Source of the DNA: Pseudomonadota bacterium
GTDB lineage: Bacteria; Pseudomonadota; Alphaproteobacteria; Acetobacterales; Acetobacteraceae
Assembly: GCA_021845835.1 (NCBI GenBank)
Contig: JAJZVE010000170.1
Location: forward strand, 1-8,502
DNA: 8,502 nucleotides
Reading direction: 5' to 3'
Shown: piece after piece, positions 1-8,502 of the stretch
Layout of the letters: each line of letters begins with the position of its first letter
Numbering within the stretch: position 1 is the stretch's first letter
Notes under the pieces: model-generated
What the model was told of the DNA's origin: nothing
The model's database searches: none
What the model saw: only the letters and a program-made list of their open reading frames with translations
Position numbers and translations under genes: made by a program

Positions 1-3106
<3,106 letters not shown>

Positions 3107-3110
<4 letters not shown>

Positions 3111-3376
3111 TGCGGCGCCGCCGCGCGCATGGCGCGCAGCATCGGCGGCGCATCCTCCGGCAGGGGGCGGCGCCCGGTCAGCCAGTCGGCGAGGTCGGGG
3201 TCGGGCAGGTCCAGCAGCGCCTCCAGCGCGTCCATCTCGGCCTCGGTGAAGCGGTCGATGCGGCTTGCGACATAGCCGCCGACCAGCAGGTCGGTTTCGT
3301 GCGTGCCGCGGTGGATGGCGCGGAACAGCGCACGGCGCCGGCGCGCGCTGCGCGGCGGATCAATGGGATCGGGCAT
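3107..3376 (-). CDS. sdhE: SdhE/DUF339 FAD assembly factor for succinate dehydrogenase
   Basis: Small cytoplasmic protein of 89 residues, the usual length for the SdhE/YgfY/Sdh5 family. Family members help attach FAD covalently to the SdhA flavoprotein of succinate dehydrogenase. The hallmark RGxxExD motif is present as RGTHETDLLVGGYV (about residues 23-36). It is followed by the typical acidic helical stretch FTEAEMDALEALLDLPDPDLADWLTG in two parts. I chose ATG 3376 because family proteins begin shortly before the RRxxLFRxxHRG segment; the open frame continues upstream to 3451, but that would run through the recG start. The stop overlaps the mfd start by 4 bases, which argues for one transcript. 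The only Shine-Dalgarno-like sequence is weak, and the predicted transcription start is a few bases from the ATG, so the mRNA may be nearly leaderless. As I recall it, the DUF339 gene beside mfd and recG is a recurrent alphaproteobacterial arrangement. Confidence 0.9.
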
Positions 3377-3386
3377 TGCTGGTTGC

Positions 3387-3415
3387 CATATAGGCCGGGC
3401 TTTGGTGTGTGTCAG
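3387..3415 (-). promoter_or_regulatory. Candidate sigma-70 promoter for sdhE-mfd
   Basis: Read on the minus strand, CTGACA (3415-3410; 5 of 6 matches to TTGACA) is followed by exactly 17 bases and then TATATG (3392-3387; 4 of 6 matches to TATAAT). This lies in the only AT-rich patch of the sdhE/recG gap. Transcription would start near 3380, about 4 bases before the sdhE ATG. The -35 box covers part of the recG GTG start codon (3409-3411). Spacing and match are good for such GC-rich DNA, but this is prediction by eye. The same CATATA core read on the plus strand might serve recG, although I see no fitting -35 for it. Confidence 0.5.
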
Positions 3416-5463
3416 CCGTGCAATCCGACCCGCTCGCCCCGCTTTTCGCACCCCTGACCAGCCTGCGCGGCCTCGGCGAGAGCCTCGCGCAGTTGGTCGC
3501 GCGCGCCGCCGGGGGCGCGCGGGTGATCGACCTGCTGTTCCACCTGCCCGAATCGTATATCGACCGCCGCACCCGCGTGCCGCTGCGTGCGGTGCCGCCC
3601 GGCCGCGTGGTGACGGTGGCGGTCGAGGTGGTGCGGATCGAGGCGCCGGCCAATGCGCGCCAGCCGACCCGCGCGGTGGTGACGGACGGCTCCGGCTTCG
3701 CGGAGATCGCCTTCTTCCGCGGCTTCCCGCACGCCAGGCTGGCGGTGGGGGCGCGCGTGCTGGTGTCCGGCAAGGCGGACGAGCGGCGCAGCTTCGTCCA
3801 CCCCGACCATATCGTGCCGGAAGCCGGCGCCGACCGGCTGCCCGCGGTCGAGCCGGTCTGGCCGCTGACCGCCGGCCTGTTCCCCTGGCATTTGCGCCGC
3901 CCGGTCGCCGCGGCGCTGGACCGCATCCCGGAGCTGCCGGAATGGCACGACGCCGCGCTGCTGCGGCGCGAACGCTGGCCGGGCTTTGCGGCGGCGCTGC
4001 GCGCCCTGCACATGCCCGGCGAACCGCCGCCGCCCGAGCCGCACCGGCGCCTCGCCTACGACGAGCTGCTGGCCGGGCAGGTGGCGCTGGCGCTGGTGCG
4101 GCGGCGGGTGCGCGCGCGGCCGGGCCGGGCGCTGACCGGGGACGGCAGCCTGCGCGCGCGCGCGCTGGCCCGCTTCGGCCACGCGCTTACGCCGGCGCAG
4201 GCCGCCGCGCTGGCCGAAATCGACGCCGAGCTGGCGGCGCCGCGGCGGATGCTGCGGCTGCTGCAGGGCGATGTCGGCTCCGGCAAGACCATCGTCGCGC
4301 TGCTCGCCATGCTGCGCGCGGTCGAGGCCGGCGCCCAGGCCGCGCTGCTGGCGCCGACCGAGGTGCTGGCGCAGCAGCATCTGCGCACGCTCGCCCGCCT
4401 CGCGCCGGTGCCGGTGGCGCTGCTCACCGGCTCGGTCAAGGGGGCGGCGCGCGAGCGCATCCTGCGCGGGCTGGCCGACGGCACGCTGCCGCTGGTGGTC
4501 GGCACGCATGCGCTGTTCCAGGAGCACGTCGCCTATCGCGACCTGGCACTCGCCGTGATCGACGAGCAGCACCGCTTCGGCGTCGATCAGCGGCTGCTGA
4601 TGGGCGGCAAGGGCCGGGCGAGCGACGTGCTGGTGATGACCGCGACCCCGATCCCGCGCACCCTGCTGCTGACGCAATGGGGCGAGATGGCGGTCAGCCG
4701 GCTGGCAGAGAAGCCCGCCGGCCGCCAGCCGATCCGCACCACACTGCATTCGCTGGCGACGCTCGACGGTGTGACCGGGGCGGTGGCACGGGCGCTGGAC
4801 GGCGGCGCGCGGGTCTATTGGGTGTGCCCGCTGGTGGCCGAGAGCGAGACCGCCGACGTGGCCGCCGCCGAGGCCCGCTACGCCGCGCTGCGCGAGCGGT
4901 TCGGCGCCGCGGTCGGCCTCGCGCACGGGCAGCAGGAGAGCACGGTGCGCGAGGCGGCGCTGGCCGATTTCGCTGCCGGCCATACGCGCCTGCTGGTCGC
5001 GACCACGGTGATCGAGGTCGGCGTTGATGTGGCGGAGGCGAGCGTGATGGTGATCGAGCACGCCGAGCGCTTCGGCCTCGCACAACTGCACCAGTTGCGC
5101 GGCCGCGTCGGCCGCGGGCGGGAGGCGAGTTTCTGCCTGCTGCTGCACGATGACGGCCTGGCGGACCTCGCGCGCCGCCGCCTGCTGCTGCTGCGCGACA
5201 CCGAGGACGGGTTCCGCATCGCCGACGCGGATTTCCGCCTGCGCGGCGGCGGCGACCTGCTCGGCACGCGCCAGTCCGGCCTGCCCGGCTGGCGGCTGGC
5301 CGATCCGGTGGAGCACGAGGGGCTGCTGCACATGGCGGCCCGTGATGCGGCCCTGTTGCTGGAGCGAGACCCGAAGCTGGAGGGCGAACGGGGCCGGGCG
5401 GTGCGGCTGCTGCTGCGCCTGTTCGAGCGGCAGGCGGCGATGCGGACGTTGCAGGCGGGATGA
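3409..5463 (+). CDS. recG: ATP-dependent DNA helicase RecG
   Basis: Branched-DNA helicase that remodels stalled replication forks and Holliday junctions. It has 684 residues against 693 in E. coli. The N-terminal wedge/OB-fold region covers about residues 1-200 and includes the conserved FHLPESYIDRR. The superfamily 2 motor follows: Walker A GDVGSGKT at 287-294, DEQHRFG box at 385-391, TATPIPRTL from 411, TTVIEVGVDV at 532-541, and QLRGRVGRG at 562-570. The TRG motif, RLRGGGDLLGTRQSG, begins near 610. All catalytic motifs are intact. The start is uncertain: GTG 3409 is the first possible start after an in-frame stop at 3391, GTG 3418 is an alternative, and neither has a clear Shine-Dalgarno. 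The gene diverges from sdhE-mfd and ends 21 bases from the stop of the converging uxs gene, with no obvious terminator between them. Confidence 0.97.
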   Translation: MSAVQSDPLAPLFAPLTSLRGLGESLAQLVARAAGGARVIDLLFHLPESYIDRRTRVPLRAVPPGRVVTVAVEVVRIEAPANARQPTRAVVTDGSGFAEIAFFRGFPHARLAVGARVLVSGKADERRSFVHPDHIVPEAGADRLPAVEPVWPLTAGLFPWHLRRPVAAALDRIPELPEWHDAALLRRERWPGFAAALRALHMPGEPPPPEPHRRLAYDELLAGQVALALVRRRVRARPGRALTGDGSLRARALARFGHALTPAQAAALAEIDAELAAPRRMLRLLQGDVGSGKTIVALLAMLRAVEAGAQAALLAPTEVLAQQHLRTLARLAPVPVALLTGSVKGAARERILRGLADGTLPLVVGTHALFQEHVAYRDLALAVIDEQHRFGVDQRLLMGGKGRASDVLVMTATPIPRTLLLTQWGEMAVSRLAEKPAGRQPIRTTLHSLATLDGVTGAVARALDGGARVYWVCPLVAESETADVAAAEARYAALRERFGAAVGLAHGQQESTVREAALADFAAGHTRLLVATTVIEVGVDVAEASVMVIEHAERFGLAQLHQLRGRVGRGREASFCLLLHDDGLADLARRRLLLLRDTEDGFRIADADFRLRGGGDLLGTRQSGLPGWRLADPVEHEGLLHMAARDAALLLERDPKLEGERGRAVRLLLRLFERQAAMRTLQAG
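4152..4165. repeat. (GC)7 dinucleotide run inside recG
   Basis: Fourteen bases of uninterrupted alternating GC lie inside the recG coding sequence, where they encode part of an Arg/Ala-rich stretch just before the motor domain. Alternating GC can adopt left-handed Z-DNA under supercoiling and is a possible slippage site. In this GC-rich gene it may be only a by-product of Arg/Ala codons. Confidence 0.6.
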
Positions 5464-5484
5464 GCGGCCGGCGCCCGCATCGGT

Positions 5485-6465
5485 TCAGCGCGCTGGCGGC
5501 CCCACGCCTTCCGCGAGCAGGCGGCGGAAATATGCGATCGTATGTCCCAGCCCCTCGTCCAGCGGCACGCGCGGCTGCCAGCCGAGCAGCGCCTGCGCAC
5601 GGCCGATGTCGGGGCAGCGCTGCGCCGGATCGTCCTGCGGCAACGGACGATGCACGATGCGGCTGGCCGACCCGGTGAGCGCGATCACCTGCTCGGCAAG
5701 CCGGCGCATCGAAACCTCGTGCGGGTTGCCGAGATTGATCGGGCCGGTCACGCGCTCGCCGCTGTCCATCAGCCGCACCAGCCCGTCGATCAGATCATCG
5801 ACGTAACAGAACGCGCGCGTCTGCTCGCCCTCGCCGTTGAGCGTCACGTCCTCGCCGCGCAGCGCCTGCATGATGAAGTTGGACACCACGCGGCCGTCGT
5901 CCGGATGCATGTGCGGACCGTAGGTGTTGAAGATGCGCGCGACCTTGATCTGGACCTGGTGCTTGCGGTGGTAGTCGAAGAACAGCGTCTCGGCGCAGCG
6001 CTTGCCTTCGTCGTAGCAGGCGCGCGGGCCGAGCGGATTGACGTTGCCGCGGTAGTCCTCCGTCTGCGGATGCAGCGTGGGGTCGCCATAGACCTCGCTG
6101 GTGGAGGCCTGCAGCACGCGCGCCCCGGTACGCCTGGCCAGCCCGAGCATGTTGATGGCACCGACCACGCTGGTCTTGGTGGTCTGCACCGGATCGAACT
6201 GATAGTGGACCGGCGAGGCCGGGCAGGCCAGGTTGTAGATCTGGTCCACCTCGACATAGAGCGGAAACGTCACGTCGTGGCGCAGAAACTCGAAATGCGG
6301 GCTGGCAAGCAGAGGAATGATGTTGTCCTTGCGGCCGGTGAAGTAGTTGTCCACGCACAGCACGTCGTGCCCGAGCGCAAGCAATCGGGCGCACAGATGC
6401 GAGCCGAGAAAGCCTGCGCCCCCGGTGACCAGCACGCGCTTGCGGACAAGATTTCTTCGGGTCAT
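5485..6465 (-). CDS. uxs: UDP-glucuronate decarboxylase (UDP-xylose synthase), SDR family
   Basis: Cytoplasmic extended short-chain dehydrogenase that uses bound NAD+ to oxidise and decarboxylate UDP-glucuronate and then reduce the intermediate, giving UDP-xylose for glycan synthesis. It has 326 residues, normal for the family. Evidence: Rossmann motif [10 protein letters not shown] from residue 15; a [19 protein letters not shown] segment typical of UXS; the STSEVYGDP block at 121-129 with the catalytic Ser/Thr and E124; the catalytic pair Y151/K155 in CYDEGKR; and ARIFNTYGP further on. This combination separates UXS from UDP-glucose 4-epimerases and dTDP-glucose dehydratases. ATG 6465 is preferred because family members begin close to the Rossmann strand; an in-frame GTG at 6480 would add five residues, and neither start has a strong ribosome site. 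The gene lies 38 bases after the exported GH42-like gene in the same direction, probably in one operon, and converges on recG. The product could be used as UDP-xylose or converted further elsewhere. Confidence 0.92.
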   Translation of the reverse strand: MTRRNLVRKRVLVTGGAGFLGSHLCARLLALGHDVLCVDNYFTGRKDNIIPLLASPHFEFLRHDVTFPLYVEVDQIYNLACPASPVHYQFDPVQTTKTSVVGAINMLGLARRTGARVLQASTSEVYGDPTLHPQTEDYRGNVNPLGPRACYDEGKRCAETLFFDYHRKHQVQIKVARIFNTYGPHMHPDDGRVVSNFIMQALRGEDVTLNGEGEQTRAFCYVDDLIDGLVRLMDSGERVTGPINLGNPHEVSMRRLAEQVIALTGSASRIVHRPLPQDDPAQRCPDIGRAQALLGWQPRVPLDEGLGHTIAYFRRLLAEGVGPPAR

Positions 6466-6503
6466 TGCAGCGGCTTTCACGGGGCGGTGATACGAAAACG
6501 AGC

Positions 6504-8396
6504 CTATCGCTGTTCCGCCACGCCGTCATCTTGTGTCAGCGCCAGCAGCGCCGGGCGGTCGGCAGACAGGTGCAGCACCAGCCGTTCCGCGCGCCGCGCC
6601 GGCGCATCCGCCAACAGGTCGCGCACCATGCCAGGCCGCTGCAGGCTCAGCACCACTTCCTCGGCCGGCGCCGCGGCCGGCGCGACCGGCTGGCGGAGCA
6701 GGCCGAGCAGGAGGGTGTCGCCGTCGCGGCGCAGCCGGATCTCGACATCCGCCACCGCCGCACCGTCCGGCCGCGTCAGGCGGAGCGGCGGGGCCACGCC
6801 CGCGGTCTGCAGCGCGGCCCCGAGCGCCGACGCATCGAACGCGGCGACCTGCCGCGCCGCATCCGCCAGCGGCGGCGCCGGCCGGCGGCGCCCGTGCGCG
6901 TCGAAGGCGCCCGGCGGTCCCACCGCCAGCACCACGCCGCCGGCACCGGCGAACGCCCGGATCGCCGCGACCTCGGCGTCCGACAGCGCGATCGCCCGCG
7001 GCAGCAGCAGCACCTTGATCCCGTTCGCCGCGAGCTGGCCGGCGCCCAGATCAGCCGGCGTCAGCCAGCGCGGCATGATCGCGCGCTGCATCAGCCCCTG
7101 CGCCGCGCCGCGCCGCGCCGCGCGGGCAGCATTGTCGCCCCATTCGGTCTCGGCGTCGCGCATGGTCCAATCGGGACCGCCGGCCGCCGCCTCGGCCTGG
7201 CGGTCGAGCAGCCAGCCGATGCGTTCGCTGGCCGGCGAATAGAGGATGCCGACCGGGCCGGCGACCGGGCGGCTGGCCAGCAGCCGCCGTCCCGCCTCGC
7301 CCTGCAGCGCCGCGAACGCCGGCGCGAGCGCCCGCCCGCGCGCGCCGGGCGTGCCGTCGGCACCGACGACGCCGCCATCCGGGTCCCACAGCACCACGCC
7401 GCGCGTGCCGAGCAGGACATCGTGCCACAGTTCATGCACCTCGCCCGCCCCGCCGCCCAGCGTGGTCAGCAGCACCAGCGCCGGGTTGAACGCATCGGCC
7501 ATCTCGATGTTGTCGGCGCCGTCATAGATCTCCATGACGTCGACGGCGCCGACGAGCTGCGTGTAATCGTAGCCGCCCCAGCCGGGGATCTGCGCGCCCT
7601 CGATCGCCGCACGGGCCGCCGGGTCGGCCGCGTGCATGGCTGCCGTCCCGACCGCGAGGGCGCGGGCGAACGCCACGTCCATCCATGCCTTGAAGTCGCT
7701 CCAGGCGGCCAGATCGCCGTCCCGGCGCGCGATCGCGGCAGTGGTCAGCATCGGCACCACCGCGTCCCAGCGCGCGAAGTCGCTGCCCCATTCGCGATTC
7801 AGCGCCGCCAGCGTGCCATATTGCTCGCGCAGCCAGGCCCGGAAGGCGGCGAGCGAGTCGGGACCCGTGTCGAAATCCCAGGCCGCGGCGAGGTCGCCGA
7901 TACCGGTCTCGTCGCCGAGACTGTAGAACAGCGGGTGCAGCGCCGTCAGGGCCGCGACATGGGCCTGCAGGCGGGCGCTGATCCTGGCCAGCCAGACGGG
8001 GTCGGACAGGCTCGGTTCGCGCAGCCAGACCGTGACGTCGGCGGGGTCGCGACGATGCTCCGCCTGCAGCCGCGCGAACCGCCAGCTCGGCGAACGGCCC
8101 GGCTCCCAGCGATGATAGGCGGCATAGAGGTCGGTGGCGATGTTTTCGACATAGCAGCCGAGTCCGGCGGCAAGCAGCGCCTCGGCCCGCGCCCGCAGCG
8201 CCGCGGCGTCGAACGCCTCGCGCTGGCCCAGCATCATCGCGGCCGTCACGCCGACCCGCCGCGCGCCGGCCAGCGCCGCCGGCCCGTGATCGTGCCAGAG
8301 GATCACCTCGAAGCGCCGCCACGGCGAGGCCGCCGCAAGCCGCGGGACGAGCGCCGCCAGCAGGACGGCGATCGCCATGATGATGCGTTTGCGCAT
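6504..8396 (-). CDS. Exported GH42-like (beta-galactosidase-fold) protein
   Basis: Secreted or periplasmic protein of 630 residues with the layout of GH42 enzymes. Residues 1-23 form a Sec signal peptide: MRKR, a hydrophobic core, and cleavage after LAAA before SPW. ATG 8396 is chosen over an in-frame ATG at 8483 because it has a good ribosome site and places the signal peptide at the N-terminus. Residues about 28-345 look like a (beta/alpha)8 barrel. The fourth-strand motif YSLGDE ends at E163, the likely acid/base. The following [20 protein letters not shown] is strongly GH42-like. Residues about 375-500 resemble the Rossmann-like trimerisation domain ([24 protein letters not shown]), and about 520-630 a C-terminal beta domain. 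Oddities: Asp rather than Asn precedes E163, and the presumed seventh strand (306-313) has no Glu. Substrate is unknown, and it could be non-catalytic. It is followed closely by uxs. The 106 bases upstream to the window end show no clear promoter. Confidence 0.8.
   Translation of the reverse strand: MRKRIIMAIAVLLAALVPRLAAASPWRRFEVILWHDHGPAALAGARRVGVTAAMMLGQREAFDAAALRARAEALLAAGLGCYVENIATDLYAAYHRWEPGRSPSWRFARLQAEHRRDPADVTVWLREPSLSDPVWLARISARLQAHVAALTALHPLFYSLGDETGIGDLAAAWDFDTGPDSLAAFRAWLREQYGTLAALNREWGSDFARWDAVVPMLTTAAIARRDGDLAAWSDFKAWMDVAFARALAVGTAAMHAADPAARAAIEGAQIPGWGGYDYTQLVGAVDVMEIYDGADNIEMADAFNPALVLLTTLGGGAGEVHELWHDVLLGTRGVVLWDPDGGVVGADGTPGARGRALAPAFAALQGEAGRRLLASRPVAGPVGILYSPASERIGWLLDRQAEAAAGGPDWTMRDAETEWGDNAARAARRGAAQGLMQRAIMPRWLTPADLGAGQLAANGIKVLLLPRAIALSDAEVAAIRAFAGAGGVVLAVGPPGAFDAHGRRRPAPPLADAARQVAAFDASALGAALQTAGVAPPLRLTRPDGAAVADVEIRLRRDGDTLLLGLLRQPVAPAAAPAEEVVLSLQRPGMVRDLLADAPARRAERLVLHLSADRPALLALTQDDGVAEQR
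7100..7123. repeat. Pentanucleotide tandem repeat (CGCCG)4 within a coding region
   Basis: Four perfect copies of CGCCG (7101-7120) plus partial flanking copies give a 24-base run of period 5. It lies inside the exported GH42-like gene, around residues 425-433, between the barrel and the Rossmann-like domain, and encodes an Ala/Arg-rich stretch. The unit is not a multiple of three, so gain or loss of one copy would shift the reading frame. In the version seen here the frame is open. Confidence 0.65.
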
Positions 8397-8404
8397 GCCA
8401 AGAA

Positions 8405-8410
8405 TCCTTT
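8405..8410 (-). promoter_or_regulatory. Ribosome binding site deciding the GH42-like gene start
   Basis: AAAGGA on the minus strand sits 8 bases before ATG 8396, a standard Shine-Dalgarno spacing. It is the clearest ribosome site in the window. It supports the start that gives a well-formed signal peptide rather than the longer frame from 8483. Confidence 0.7.
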
Positions 8411-8502
8411 CGCCGCCCGGCGCGGGTTCCGCGCGCGGCCTGACGATAGCGTCGTGCAACGAGATCGCCGAGTCCCGCGGCACGGCATCGGATGACCGCG
8501 AA

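Noticed and set aside
3377..3451. Longer sdhE start at 3451, adding 25 residues
   Set aside because: The extension would run through the recG start region and the likely promoter, and family members begin close to the RRxxLFRxxHRG segment.
3412..5331. Open minus-strand frame of 639 codons antisense to recG
   Set aside because: All RecG helicase motifs are on the plus strand. This frame is Gln/Arg/Ala/His-rich without any recognisable motif.
5464..5484. Possible shared terminator between the converging recG and uxs genes
   Set aside because: The 21-base gap is GC-rich with only a short CGGCCG palindrome. There is no convincing stem-loop and no T-run on either strand.
5542..7242. Open plus-strand frame of 566 codons spanning uxs and part of the GH42-like gene
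   Set aside because: It crosses two clearly coding minus-strand genes and their gap, and its product changes from His/Val-rich to Ser/Arg-rich, as expected for a non-coding shadow.
8397..8483. Longer start for the GH42-like gene at 8483
   Set aside because: It would bury a well-formed Sec signal peptide 29 residues inside the protein, and the good ribosome site at 8405-8410 points to ATG 8396.
6465..8495. Open plus-strand frame of 676 codons antisense to the GH42-like gene
   Set aside because: Its composition is Arg-rich and low complexity, with no domain, signal peptide or ribosome site. It is explained by the wobble-position GC of the minus-strand gene.

Overview
This window is a very GC-rich stretch of bacterial chromosome, with G or C at almost every third codon position. 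It most likely comes from an alphaproteobacterium. The style of the Mfd, RecG and SdhE proteins and the sdhE-mfd / recG arrangement would suit Rhodospirillales/Acetobacteraceae, but no rRNA or other taxonomic marker is present, so this placement is an inference. Coding density is very high: five genes and almost no intergenic DNA. I found no tRNA, rRNA, CRISPR array, insertion sequence or attachment site.

Left part (about 1-5463) holds core genome-maintenance genes. On the minus strand, sdhE (SDH flavinylation factor) and mfd (transcription-repair coupling factor, cut by the left window edge) overlap by 4 bases (ATGA). On the plus strand, recG (branched-DNA helicase) runs away from them. Only 32 bases separate the sdhE and recG start codons. 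A good sigma-70-like promoter for sdhE-mfd lies there, and its -35 box falls on the recG start codon. Mfd and RecG are both DNA translocases with related motor and TRG modules: Mfd clears RNA polymerase stalled at lesions and RecG remodels stalled forks.

Right part (about 5485-8396) is a minus-strand pair, probably one operon, that converges on recG with a 21-base gap. The first gene encodes an exported protein built like a family-42 glycoside hydrolase (GH42: barrel, Rossmann-like domain, C-terminal beta domain). The second encodes a UDP-glucuronate decarboxylase that makes UDP-xylose. Together they suggest the edge of a surface-polysaccharide locus continuing beyond the right end, though no glycosyltransferase or export gene is visible here.

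The window is mostly ordinary core sequence. The least explained element is the exported GH42-like protein. It carries Asp-Glu where clan GH-A enzymes normally have Asn-Glu, and it has no obvious nucleophile Glu on the presumed seventh strand. Several very long open frames antisense to the real genes are artefacts of high GC.
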